64,000 bases of DNA from assembly GCA_023382455.1 (NCBI GenBank), contig JAHDVX010000007.1:1-64000 (forward strand), given 5' to 3'. Each line of letters starts with the position of its first letter. Within the stretch, counting starts at the first letter, position 1. Of the stretch, positions 1 through 9,570 are shown in pieces. Below the pieces are notes generated by a model. That model saw nothing but the letters and a program-made list of their open reading frames with translations, did no database searches and was not told the DNA's origin. A program made the translations under genes and the position numbers. This DNA is from Flavobacteriales bacterium (GTDB taxonomy: Bacteria > Bacteroidota > Bacteroidia > Flavobacteriales_F > PHOS-HE28).

Positions 1-234
1 CGGAATGAATCCGACGGTAAAAGTAAATCACTCAACCTAACACAGAATCTGCGTGGGCTCAAGGACCTGGTGGCGGAGGCATGCCGGAGGCTGATTGAAG
101 GACCGCGGGAACGGAGGAAGGTCGTGGCCAAGAAGCTCCCGTTCCCCCTGTTCAAGGGCGGGCGCCCTGCAAAGCCCGGGGAGGAAATGACGCCGGATCG
201 TGTGGCCGAGATCCTCTGGGGCAGCGGGGAATGA
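1..234 (+). CDS. VapB-like antitoxin, 5'-truncated by window edge
   Basis: Frame 1 open from base 1 to TGA 232-234 (...LPFPLFKGGRPAKPGEEMTPDRVAEILWGSGE*); ATGA overlap with a PIN toxin start at 231. Confidence 0.55.
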   Translation, partial: RNESDGKSKSLNLTQNLRGLKDLVAEACRRLIEGPRERRKVVAKKLPFPLFKGGRPAKPGEEMTPDRVAEILWGSGE

Positions 235-440
235 ACCATCCTTGGCTGCCCGATGTGAACGTATGGCTGGCCCTGAGCCTGCCTGGCCATGTGCATCAAC
301 CTGCCGCCCAAGCCTGGCTGGATGGCACGGAGGAAGTCCTTTGGTTTTGCCGTGCATCCCAACAGGGGTTTCTCCGCTTGTAGGCCACCAGGGCAGTGGT
401 CGCGCCCTACCTCCTGGAGCCGTTCAGCAATAGGGAGGCG
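231..440 (+). pseudogene. VapC-like PIN-domain toxin interrupted by in-frame TAG
   Basis: MNHPWLPDVNVWLALSLPGHVHQPAAQAWLDGTEEVLWFCRASQQGFLRL*ATRAVVAPYLLEPFSNREA; same frame continues past TAG 381-383. Confidence 0.7.
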
Positions 441-495
441 TCGGTTAAAATGGGGGAGCTTGAGCCGCTTCACGGCTCCGTATACCGTAGGCGGG

Positions 496-759
496 TCACC
501 CTCGACCCATCCCTCCCTCCTGCCGCTTGCGTTTCCGGTTCCCGTACCAGCGCATGTAGTGCTTCATGGTCCAACCGTAGACCAGACCTGCCACCAGCCA
601 CAGCACCAATGACCGGGCCAGGGAACCGGCGGTGAGCGCTTCCTTCTGCGCCAAGGGATACACGATACCCATGAAGATGAACATGAACACGCCCCAGACC
701 AGGCCTTGAACGACCCAGCCTTTCCCTGCGTAAGGGTTCCGTTCCGGTCGATCCTTCAT
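496..759 (-). CDS. small membrane protein
   Basis: MKDRPERNPYAGKGWVVQGLVWGVFMFIFMGIVYPLAQ..., two hydrophobic segments. Confidence 0.6.
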   Translation of the reverse strand: MKDRPERNPYAGKGWVVQGLVWGVFMFIFMGIVYPLAQKEALTAGSLARSLVLWLVAGLVYGWTMKHYMRWYGNRKRKRQEGGMGRG

Positions 760-830
760 GCTTTCCGGTTTTGTGTCCCGCTCAACCCTGAAGGGCTGCG
801 GCCCGCTGCAAGATAGGCTCAAATTAGGGG

Positions 831-1697
831 TTATGCCTTTTCTTCTTTTCGCCCGATTCGTCCTTGGCCCTTTCCCGGTTTCCCGCTTAGTGCCGCCTTG
901 GCATTCAATCCGGTAACTACCTTCTTTCCTGTTCGAGCCTCCAATTCCATCCTGGCCACATGCGCCACATGGCCGCCTTGCCGGGCCACTTCCTTGCTTG
1001 ATTCAAATGTCCGAGGCTCGGTGGCTTGTGAAATATCCTTGGTCGAGGCCTCCGCCAGCATATTGAGAATAAGCTCCGTATTGGTCATGTTATCACGCAG
1101 GCTCTCCTTCCTAAGCCCCTTCAACACCTTTTACTGCTTGGTGGTGTTGCCGCTCCATGCCTTGGTAATGATATCCGTGAGCGTTGCAAACTGAACGCCT
1201 TCCTTAAGTCCGATGCGTTTCCATTCATCCGTGAGCTCTTTCCGGACCTCGATGCTCTTGAGTCGTTGATTGATCCAATTCTCCGAATAGCCCAATCGCA
1301 GATATTGTTCCAGGGCCCTGTCAATTGAAAGTTCCGGATCGGCCAATTCGTCCATCCGCTCAGAAGCAACCAAGGCCAGCCAGCGTTTGAAGGGCTCCGC
1401 CTTGGGCGATGGTATGGACTGGACCAACCGGAAAAGCTGCTCTGTGTCGGCAACATCGGTTTGCCGCATCTTACCGTCACCAGCAGGCATTTTCAACTGT
1501 CCGATTTTCCCGGACAGTTCACTTCCCTCCTTTTCCAGCTTGACCTTCAGGTCATTCCAGTACTTCCGAGGGCGCTCGGTTCCGGTAAGCGCCTCGATGA
1601 CATCGATGAGGGAGAAGTACCATTTCTCACTGGCATCGTCCCATACTGTCCGCACTTGCTTCTCTTCGAAGATTTTAATGGTGTTCCGTTCGGTCAT
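831..1697 (-). pseudogene. Bro-N/phage antirepressor-like protein split by in-frame TAA
   Basis: ORFs 1131..1697 and 831..1127 share a frame: ...ITKAWSGNTTKQ*KVLKGLRKESLRDNMTNTELILNMLAEAS... Confidence 0.75.
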
Positions 1698-1793
1698 TCC
1701 GCAAGATCATCGGAACAAGGTAAGCCTATATTGACGCTCCCGGTTCACGAAGACATCCCCGTGGAGAACCATGCCATCATACTGATCGGGCAG

Positions 1794-3152
1794 CTATCCC
1801 ACCTTGTCCAGCAAGTCCAAGGCTTTCCGTTCCACCTCCTCGCTCTCCCATCGTTCCTCGATCCCCGGCATGGCCAGCACCTGCTCCATGATGCGGTCGT
1901 GGCGCCGCCCTTCACGCAGCGCATCCACGTAAGGGATATCGGTGAACTTCACCTGGCTGTACAGGGGCATCCAGCGATCGGGGTGCTTGGCTTGGAGGTG
2001 GCCCTCGATCTTCTTGCGCAGCAGGAACCGCGGATCGGCCACCAGGTCGCGCATTTCGATGAAGTTGCGCATGCTGAGGTCCGCGATGGCGTGCCCGTTG
2101 GCCACGCGCTCCGCGTTGTAGGCCGCCAGCACCGTGCCCCAGTTGTCGTCGCCGTGGCGGTCCAGCAGCTTGCACAGTACGTGGCAGTCCTCGAAGCCGG
2201 CGTTCATGCCCTCGCCATAGAAGGGCACGATGGCGTGGGCGGCATCGCCCAGCAGGGCCACCGTGGAGCCATGCACCCAAGGGCTGCAGCGCACCACCAC
2301 CAGGTTGGCTTGCGGGTGGCGCATGTACTGCTCCGTCATGTTGGGGATCAGCCCGTATGCATCCGGGAAGTGCGCACGGAGGAAGCGGTCGGCCTGTTCC
2401 TCGGTGCGGATCACATCAAAGCCGGCATCGGGCGCCTCGGGCACGGCCTTGTGGGGCATGAATAGCGTGCCGGTGAAGCTGCCGTTTCCGTTGGCCAGGC
2501 CCATGAGCATGTAGTACCGCCTCGGCCAGATGTGCAGGCAGTTCGGGTCCATCAGGGATTTGCCGTCGGGACCGGCGGGGAAGGAGATCTCCTTGTAGTC
2601 GTGCTCGATATATTCCTGACTGTAGTTGAAGCGGCCGAACTGCATCTTCAGGCGCACCGCGCTGAAGGCCCCGTCGCAGGCCAGCACCACATCGCCGGTG
2701 GAGGCCACGGGCTCCGCACCCTTGCGGCTGAACGTACACGTGGCCCTGTCCAGGTCCACATCCTCGCAGCGGTGGCCGAAGTGCAGGGTGACGCCCGGCA
2801 CGCGCTCGGCCTCGTCCAGCAGGCGGTTGTTCAGCTCGCCGCGGCTCACGGACCAATTGGCCTTGTGGTCGATGCTGTAGGCCAGTTGGTTGGTGCGGCC
2901 CTCGGGATCGTGTGTCATGCGGGCATATACAGGCACGGTGATCTTACGCACGGCCTCCTCCAGCCCGGCCAGGCGCAACGCGGCCCAGCCCCTGTGGCTC
3001 ACCACCAGGTTGATGGAGCGGCCCTCCCAAGGCTTGGCCTTGCGCGGGTCATCGCGGCGCTCGTACACGTCCACCTTGTGGCCACGCTTGGCCAGCAGCA
3101 CGGCCAACAGGCTGCCTACCAGCCCGCCACCGACGATGGTGATGGATTTCAT
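1794..3152 (-). CDS. kmo: kynurenine 3-monooxygenase
   Basis: FAD GGGLVGSLLAVLLAKRG motif and full-length KMO-like sequence; adjacent to kynU. Confidence 0.9.
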   Translation of the reverse strand: MKSITIVGGGLVGSLLAVLLAKRGHKVDVYERRDDPRKAKPWEGRSINLVVSHRGWAALRLAGLEEAVRKITVPVYARMTHDPEGRTNQLAYSIDHKANWSVSRGELNNRLLDEAERVPGVTLHFGHRCEDVDLDRATCTFSRKGAEPVASTGDVVLACDGAFSAVRLKMQFGRFNYSQEYIEHDYKEISFPAGPDGKSLMDPNCLHIWPRRYYMLMGLANGNGSFTGTLFMPHKAVPEAPDAGFDVIRTEEQADRFLRAHFPDAYGLIPNMTEQYMRHPQANLVVVRCSPWVHGSTVALLGDAAHAIVPFYGEGMNAGFEDCHVLCKLLDRHGDDNWGTVLAAYNAERVANGHAIADLSMRNFIEMRDLVADPRFLLRKKIEGHLQAKHPDRWMPLYSQVKFTDIPYVDALREGRRHDRIMEQVLAMPGIEERWESEEVERKALDLLDKVG

Positions 3153-3183
3153 TTTGCTGTTTGGTGATGGGTCCCTTGCTCCA

Positions 3184-3210
3184 TCAGCGGTCTCCCGAAG
3201 GGGACCCTGA
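3184..3210. repeat. REP-like palindrome, same family as copies inside the GT9 gene
   Basis: TCAGCGGTCTCCCGAAGGGGACCCTGA, near-perfect dyad. Confidence 0.7.
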
Positions 3211-3225
3211 TGATACTGTATCTGT

Positions 3226-3372
3226 GGTGAATGGTGATGGGTGAATGGTGATGGGTGCCCAGATACATATCGGGGGGTGAATGGTGATTGGCGGTTGGAA
3301 CACTCACGTCACACTTTTCACTAGGTACTGGTCGCTATTCGCCAGTCATTATTCGCCGGTCACCATTCCCCG
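3226..3372. repeat. heptad array with inverted arms (locus A)
   Basis: ggtgaat ggtgatg ggtgaat ggtgatg ggtgccc ... ctattcg ccagtca ttattcg ccggtca ccattcc. Confidence 0.8.
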
Positions 3373-4654
3373 CATTCATTTTCCCGCCCAAGCACTTCTC
3401 CAGCGCCTGCCCGAAGCGGTACACGTCCTCGAAGGAATTGTACATGGGCACCGGTGCCAGGCGGATCACGTTGGGGGCGCGCCAATCCACGGAAACGTAT
3501 TCCTGGGTGAGGCGGTCGTACAGCAGTTTGCCCTTGCCGTGGGCGATCACGGAGAGCTGGCAGCCGCGCTGGGCGGGGTCGGCCGGGGTGATGATCTCCA
3601 GGTTCACGCCGTGTTTGGCGCCCACTTCCTTGATCACCGCCTCGGCATAGCCCGTGAGCAATAGGCTCTTTTCCCGCAGGCGCTCCATGCCGGCATTCAC
3701 GAACTGGGTGAGGGACAGGAAGTGGATGGCCATGTTCAGCACAGGCGCGTTGCTCACCTGCCAGCCTTCGGCCGTGGGCATGGGGTTGAACTCGGGGCCC
3801 ATCAGGAATCTCGTCTTCTTATCGTGCCCCCACCAGCCGGCGAAGCGCGGCAGGTCGGACTTCAAATGCCGCTCGTGGATGAAGGCGCCGCCCACGCTGC
3901 CCGGGCCGCTGTTCAGGTATTTGTAGGTGCACCAGCAGGCGAAGTCCACTTGCCAATCGTGCAGGCGCAGCGGCACGTTGCCTGCGGCATGGGCCAGGTC
4001 GAAGCCGGCGTGGGCACCCACGGCGTGGGTCTTTTCGGCGATGGCGGCGATGTCGAAGAATTGGCCGGTGTAGTACTGCACGCCACCGAAGAGCACGAGC
4101 GCGAGTTCATCACCCAGCTCCTCGATCTTCGCCAGGATGTCCTCCGTGCGCAGCGTGTGCTCGCCCTCGCGCGGTTGCACTTCCACCAGGTGCTGCTTGG
4201 GGTCCAGCCCGTGGAACCGGATGTGCGAGGCCAGGGCGTAGGTGTCGCTGGGGAAGGGCCGGTGCTCGGTGAGGATCTTCACGCGTTTGCCGTGTGGCCG
4301 GTAGAAGCTCACCAGCAGGAAGTGCAGGTTGCTGGTCAGCTGGTTCATCATCACCACCTCCTCGCGGCGGGCGCCGACGATGGTGGCGGCACCGTCGGTA
4401 AGGCGCTCGTGGTAGCTGAACCAGGGGTGGCGTGCATGGAAGTGGCCTTCCACACCGAATCGGCCCCAATCCTCAAGTTCGCGCTCCAGCGTGGCGCCGG
4501 CATCCTTGGGCTGCAGGCCCAGCGAGTTGCCGGTGAAGTAGATGATCTCGGTCTCCTTCACCTTGGGGATCAGGAACTGCTGGCGGTACTCGCCGAGCAT
4601 GTCGCGGCCGTCCCACTGACGTGCGGATTCCAGTGTATTCCGGGGAAGCATCAT
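3335..4654 (-). CDS. kynU: kynureninase
   Basis: MMLPRNTLESARQWD...IIYFTGNSLGLQPK...CWCTYKYLNSGPGSVGGAFIHERH; PLP Lys motif. Confidence 0.93.
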   Translation of the reverse strand: MMLPRNTLESARQWDGRDMLGEYRQQFLIPKVKETEIIYFTGNSLGLQPKDAGATLERELEDWGRFGVEGHFHARHPWFSYHERLTDGAATIVGARREEVVMMNQLTSNLHFLLVSFYRPHGKRVKILTEHRPFPSDTYALASHIRFHGLDPKQHLVEVQPREGEHTLRTEDILAKIEELGDELALVLFGGVQYYTGQFFDIAAIAEKTHAVGAHAGFDLAHAAGNVPLRLHDWQVDFACWCTYKYLNSGPGSVGGAFIHERHLKSDLPRFAGWWGHDKKTRFLMGPEFNPMPTAEGWQVSNAPVLNMAIHFLSLTQFVNAGMERLREKSLLLTGYAEAVIKEVGAKHGVNLEIITPADPAQRGCQLSVIAHGKGKLLYDRLTQEYVSVDWRAPNVIRLAPVPMYNSFEDVYRFGQALEKCLGGKMNAGNGDRRIMTGE

Positions 4655-4707
4655 GGCGGGGACGAAAGTACAGGCCTGCAACGGAGCATCATACCCCTGC
4701 CCCTCCC

Positions 4708-5580
4708 CTATCCGCCGAGCAACACGCCCAGGCCGATGCAGGCGGGGATGGCGATCATCACACCGTCCACCAGGATACCGTAGTAGAAGGGATCGCGTTC
4801 CGGCCTGGCCCGCACGGTAAGGATCGCGGCGAAGGCATAGCCCGCGAGCACGGTCCAGGATGCCGCGATGTGGCCGAGGTTGCGCAGGAAGACCACCTCG
4901 AACGCGGCCGAGCAAAGCAGCAACACGAGCGCGATGGCCTTGGCGCCCTTCACGCCGAACACCAGCGGCACCGTGCGCAGGGCGGGATCGTCGGTGGGCT
5001 GGTCGCGGATGTCGAACAGGATGGCCAGGGCGAGGATCAACGGTACGCGCATGCAGGTGAGGCCGATCACCGTGAAGGGCGGAAAGCCGACGGGATCCAT
5101 CTGCAGCGGCACGGCCACGGCCACCACCGACCAGATCACCGCGATGAGCAATGCCTTGAGAAAGGGCACGGAGCGCAACCCGATGCCCAGCCCCTTGGCC
5201 GAAGTGAACGGGGTGACGTAGAAGAACGTGAGCACCACGGCCGGCAGCATCACCTTCCAGATGCGCGGCCAAAGCGGCCACATCAGCACGAATGCTGCGG
5301 CGCCGGCCATGCCCACCAGGACATGCATCAACTTCCGGTTTCGCTCATACCACCGCAGGTTGATGTACTCCTCCGCCTCCGGCCCGGCGATGCGGGCCAG
5401 CCGGGTGACACCATACGCGGCGAAAGACCCGAGGAAGCCGGCCATGGCATAGCGCCGCGCCAGCGAGCCCTCGTGGAGCCAGAGGGAGGTCTGCAGGATC
5501 TGGGCGGCCACCGCAGCGGCCACCCACACGTGACCGAAGATCAGCCAGCGCCACACCGGATGCCGGACCTCGTCCCTCAT
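4708..5580 (-). CDS. UbiA-like prenyltransferase family membrane protein
   Basis: Multi-TM protein with FDIRDQPTDD motif and VDGVMIAIPACIGLG C-terminus. Confidence 0.6.
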   Translation of the reverse strand: MRDEVRHPVWRWLIFGHVWVAAAVAAQILQTSLWLHEGSLARRYAMAGFLGSFAAYGVTRLARIAGPEAEEYINLRWYERNRKLMHVLVGMAGAAAFVLMWPLWPRIWKVMLPAVVLTFFYVTPFTSAKGLGIGLRSVPFLKALLIAVIWSVVAVAVPLQMDPVGFPPFTVIGLTCMRVPLILALAILFDIRDQPTDDPALRTVPLVFGVKGAKAIALVLLLCSAAFEVVFLRNLGHIAASWTVLAGYAFAAILTVRARPERDPFYYGILVDGVMIAIPACIGLGVLLGG

Positions 5581-5583
5581 CGG

Positions 5584-6204
5584 TCAGGGATTGCGTGCGG
5601 GATCGAGCACCAGCTTGTTCATCAGCAGGCCGGCCGCCACGCCGGCAGCCGTGGACAGCAGGCTCTTCACCACGCGCTTGGGCCGCCCCGCCGCGCTGTA
5701 CCCCGTGGCGTAGATGGGATCGCCCTCCATGTTCGGGTCGCTGATGGAGCCGCGTGTGACGTATACCCGGGGCCAGGCCATCAGACCGGCATACACCGGG
5801 GGAATAAGCAGGGAGTTCACCTCCAGGTCCAGCGCCATGGTGAGGCCCGCCCCCAGCGCAAAGCCGCCGATCACCGGCCCCCAGGGCTTGTAGCCATTGC
5901 GCGCATCGCGTTCCCCGTTGATGAACCAGCGCATCTGAGGCACCGTGTACTCGTTGCCGAACAGCGTGTCCATGAAGTACCACACCTTTTCCTGGCCCAA
6001 ACTGTCCGTAACACTGAACACGCCGCTGGTGGGCTCCGCGCGCTCCACCCAACGGTCCTTCTTCGGCACCAGGTAGCGGATCTCCAGGGTGCTTTGGCCC
6101 ACCACTTTCCCTTCCAGCACCTGGCCGTTCATCAGGTTGATCTTGTCCTGGGCACCGGCCACGCCGGAAAACAGGAACAATAGGACCAGGGGAAGTATGC
6201 GCAT
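5584..6204 (-). CDS. secreted hypothetical protein
   Basis: Signal peptide MRILPLVLLFLFSGVAGAQ; INLMNGQVLEGKVV. Confidence 0.65.
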   Translation of the reverse strand: MRILPLVLLFLFSGVAGAQDKINLMNGQVLEGKVVGQSTLEIRYLVPKKDRWVERAEPTSGVFSVTDSLGQEKVWYFMDTLFGNEYTVPQMRWFINGERDARNGYKPWGPVIGGFALGAGLTMALDLEVNSLLIPPVYAGLMAWPRVYVTRGSISDPNMEGDPIYATGYSAAGRPKRVVKSLLSTAAGVAAGLLMNKLVLDPARNP

Positions 6205-6254
6205 GTGGTCGGCGAAGTTGGGGCAGGATGGGGAAACGGCCAATGGGGCTTATA

Positions 6255-6416
6255 GAGCGCATCTCAAAAAAGCCCTTCGGGCTGCGCTCGGGTCTTTCAC
6301 GCCCAAGCGTCGTTGTCGAAGACCTCACAGAGCACCCGACTATGCTCGGTCTCGACGCCTAGCCTGGGCGCGAAATACCTCTTGCTCGCTGCCAAAAGCT
6401 ATTTTGAGATGCGCTC
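6255..6416. mobile_element. MITE-like imperfect palindrome with 15-bp perfect terminal inverted repeats
   Basis: gagcgcatctcaaaa (6255-6269) / ttttgagatgcgctc (6402-6416); arms also similar internally. Confidence 0.6.
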
Positions 6417-6495
6417 CAGCCAATTGACAACCCTCACCTCCGGCACGCCGCCTCCCGGTATCTTTGCGCGCCTTTCAGGCCAACCCTTTACCAAC

Positions 6496-9369
6496 ATGTC
6501 GCTCAACAGCTATCAATCCCGCCACATCGGCGCCGATGCCCGCGAACTGGAAGCCATGCTCAAGGCCATCGGCCAGCCCTCGCTGGACGCCTTGGTTGAA
6601 CAGACCCTGCCGGACAGCATCCGTTCCTCCAAGCCCATGGGCATCGGCCATGCACTTGGCGAAAGCGAACAGCTGGAGCACATGCGCCAGCTCGGCGCGA
6701 AGAACCAGGTGTTCCGCAGCTTCATCGGCATGGGCTACTACGGCACGCACACGCCCTCGGTGATCCGCCGCAACGTGTTCGAGAACCCCGGATGGTACAC
6801 CAGCTACACGCCGTACCAGGCCGAGATCAGCCAAGGACGCCTGGAGGCCCTGCTCACCTTCCAGACCGTGGTGGGCGACCTCACCGGCCTGCCCATTGCC
6901 AACGCCTCCCTGCTGGACGAGGGCACGGCCATCGCCGAGGCCATGCTCATGTTCCACAACGAGCGCGCCAAGGACAAGGAAACCTGCAACGCCTTCTTCG
7001 TGGACCAGCGCCTGTTCCCGCAGAACATTGACGTGCTGCGCACCCGCGCACTGCCGTTGGGCATCGAGCTGGTGATCGGCGACGCCCTGAAGGATCCCAT
7101 CCCCGCCCACTGCTTCGGCATGGCCCTGCAATACCCGGCCATGGACGGCGCGGTGCATGACCTGCGCGGCATCACTGCCAAGGCCAAGGAGGCCGGCGTG
7201 AAGGTGGCCGTGTGCAGCGACCTGCTGGCGCTCACCATGCTCACGCCCCCGGGCGAGTGGGGAGCCGACGTGTGCGTGGGCAACAGCCAACGCTTCGGCG
7301 TGCCCATGGGCTACGGCGGCCCGCACGCCGGGTTCTTCAGCACCACCGAGGAATACAAGCGCCTGATCCCCGGCCGCATCATCGGGGTGAGCAAGGACCG
7401 CCGCGGCCGCCAGAGCCTGCGGATGGCCCTGCAGACCCGCGAACAGCACATCCGCCGCGAAAAGGCCACCAGCAACATCTGCACCGCACAGGCCCTGCTG
7501 GCCGTGATGGCCGCCATGTACGCCGTGTACCACGGCCCCGAGGGACTGAAGGAGATCGCCCGCCGCACCAACCTGCTCGCACAGCAGGTGGCCGATGGCG
7601 CAAAGGCCCTCGGCTTTGCGCCCCAGCATGAGGCTTTCTTCGACACCGTCAGCCTGGCGCTCCCCGCGGGTACGGAGATCGCCCAGCTGCGCAAGGGGCT
7701 GCAGGCCCGCCGCATCAACGTGGCCTACCACGGCAACCTGATCGGCATCGCCCTGGACGAGACCAGCACCGAGGCCGACGTGAAGGAGCTGCTGGCCGCG
7801 CTGGCCGAGGCCTGCGGAAAGAAGGCGCCCGCCTCTCGCATCGAGGCCGGCACCAACATCCCCAAGGAGCTGCAGCGCACCAGCGATTTCATGACGCACC
7901 CGGTTTTCCGTTCGTACCACACCGAGACCGAGCTCATGCGCTACCTAAAGCGCTTGGAGAACAAGGATTTCTCGCTCACCCACGGCATGATCCCCTTGGG
8001 CAGCTGCACCATGAAGCTGAACGCAGCCACCACCCTCATCCCCCTGATGTGGCCGGAGTGGGCGGGCCTGCACCCCTTCGCCCCGACGGAACAGGCGGCG
8101 GGCTTCCACACATTGATCGGCGAACTGGAAAGCCTGCTCGCCAAGGCCACGGGGCTGAGCGCCACCAGCCTGCAGCCCAACAGCGGCGCGCAGGGTGAAT
8201 ACACCGGCCTGCTCACCATCCGCGCGTACCACGAGGCCCGCAACGAAGGGCACCGCAACATCGCCCTGATCCCCAGCAGCGCCCACGGCACCAACCCCGC
8301 CAGCGCCGTGATGGCCGGCATGAAGGTGGTGGTGGTGAAGGCCGATGCCGATGGCCAGGTGGACGTGGCCGACCTGAAGGCCAAGGCCGAACAATACAAG
8401 GACACCTTGGCCTGCCTGATGATCACCTACCCCAGCACGCACGGCGTGTACGAGGCATCGATCAAGGAGGTGATCCAGACCGTGCACGACAACGGTGGCC
8501 TGGTGTACATGGACGGCGCCAACATGAACGCCCAAGTGGGCCTCACCTCGCCCGGCGAGGTGGGCGCCGACGTGTGCCACCTCAACCTGCACAAGACCTT
8601 CGCCATCCCACACGGCGGCGGCGGACCCGGCGTGGGCCCCATCTGCGTGAACGACAAGCTGAAGCCCTTCCTGCCCGGGCACCCCTTGGTGGCCACCGGT
8701 GGCGCCAAGGCGATCCCCGCGGTGAGCTCCGCGCCGTTCGGCAGCGCGCTGATCCTGCTGATCAGCTACGCCTACATCAAGATGCTCGGCGATGAGGGCC
8801 TCACCGACGCCACCCGCTACGCCATCCTGAACGCCAACTACCTGAAGGCAAAACTGGAAGGCCATTACCCCGTGCTCTACAAGGGCGACATGGGCATGGT
8901 GGCGCACGAGATGATCCTGGATTGCCGCGAGTTCAAGAAGACCGCCGGCATCGAGGTGGAGGACCTCGCCAAGCGCCTGATGGACTACGGCTTCCACGCG
9001 CCCACCGTGAGCTTCCCGGTGGCCGGCACGCTGATGGTGGAGCCCACCGAAAGCGAGAGCCAGGCCGAGCTGGACCGCTTCGCCGAAGCGATGATCAGCA
9101 TCCGGCAGGAAATTGATGACATCGTGGCCGGCAAGCTGGACAAGGCGGACAACCCGCTGAAGATGGCCCCGCACACCGCCGAGGAGGCGCTGGCCGATGC
9201 ATGGTCGCACAGCTACGGCCGCGAACGTGCCGTATTCCCCGTGAACGGCCTGCGCGCCGCCAAGTACTGGCCCACCGTGAGCCGCGTGGACAACGCGTAC
9301 GGCGACCGCAACCTGGTGTGCAGCTGCCCCCCGATCGAGGAGTACATGGGTGTGGAGGAGACGGTGTGA
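6496..9369 (+). CDS. gcvP: glycine dehydrogenase (decarboxylating)
   Basis: MSLNSYQSRHIGADARELEAMLKAIG...; PLP site LNLHKTFAIPHGGGGPGVGPI. Confidence 0.96.
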   Translation: MSLNSYQSRHIGADARELEAMLKAIGQPSLDALVEQTLPDSIRSSKPMGIGHALGESEQLEHMRQLGAKNQVFRSFIGMGYYGTHTPSVIRRNVFENPGWYTSYTPYQAEISQGRLEALLTFQTVVGDLTGLPIANASLLDEGTAIAEAMLMFHNERAKDKETCNAFFVDQRLFPQNIDVLRTRALPLGIELVIGDALKDPIPAHCFGMALQYPAMDGAVHDLRGITAKAKEAGVKVAVCSDLLALTMLTPPGEWGADVCVGNSQRFGVPMGYGGPHAGFFSTTEEYKRLIPGRIIGVSKDRRGRQSLRMALQTREQHIRREKATSNICTAQALLAVMAAMYAVYHGPEGLKEIARRTNLLAQQVADGAKALGFAPQHEAFFDTVSLALPAGTEIAQLRKGLQARRINVAYHGNLIGIALDETSTEADVKELLAALAEACGKKAPASRIEAGTNIPKELQRTSDFMTHPVFRSYHTETELMRYLKRLENKDFSLTHGMIPLGSCTMKLNAATTLIPLMWPEWAGLHPFAPTEQAAGFHTLIGELESLLAKATGLSATSLQPNSGAQGEYTGLLTIRAYHEARNEGHRNIALIPSSAHGTNPASAVMAGMKVVVVKADADGQVDVADLKAKAEQYKDTLACLMITYPSTHGVYEASIKEVIQTVHDNGGLVYMDGANMNAQVGLTSPGEVGADVCHLNLHKTFAIPHGGGGPGVGPICVNDKLKPFLPGHPLVATGGAKAIPAVSSAPFGSALILLISYAYIKMLGDEGLTDATRYAILNANYLKAKLEGHYPVLYKGDMGMVAHEMILDCREFKKTAGIEVEDLAKRLMDYGFHAPTVSFPVAGTLMVEPTESESQAELDRFAEAMISIRQEIDDIVAGKLDKADNPLKMAPHTAEEALADAWSHSYGRERAVFPVNGLRAAKYWPTVSRVDNAYGDRNLVCSCPPIEEYMGVEETV

Positions 9370-9372
9370 CCG

Positions 9373-9401
9373 GTGATTGGTGGAATTCATCCACCGATCA
9401 C
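9373..9401 (+). terminator. hairpin downstream of gcvP
   Basis: gtgattggtgga-attca-tccaccgatcac, 12-bp stem with one mismatch. Confidence 0.5.
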
Positions 9402-9570
9402 GCCTATTGTACCGATCGGGTAGTTCGGCCTGATGCCAGGTTGACCGGTGCCATGCCCATTTCCGGTCAGGGATATTGACGGTGTGCTCAAGGCCGCAGC
9501 GCCGAATGTGCGCTTGTGAATGGAATGTGGATGGACAGGGACCGGGCCGTCGTTAGCCGCTTGCCCGGGC

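Noticed and set aside
1461-2465. Long plus-strand ORF opposite kmo
   Set aside because: Antisense shadow of a clear KMO gene; no motif, composition typical of the high-GC opposite strand.
3226-3372. CRISPR array interpretation of the heptad repeats
   Set aside because: Units are 7-8 nt, degenerate and contiguous without spacers; no cas genes in the window.
6475-7920. 481-aa ORF antisense to gcvP (and 7945..9390)
   Set aside because: Both mirror the conserved gcvP frame; His/Gly/Val-rich antisense composition and no domain.
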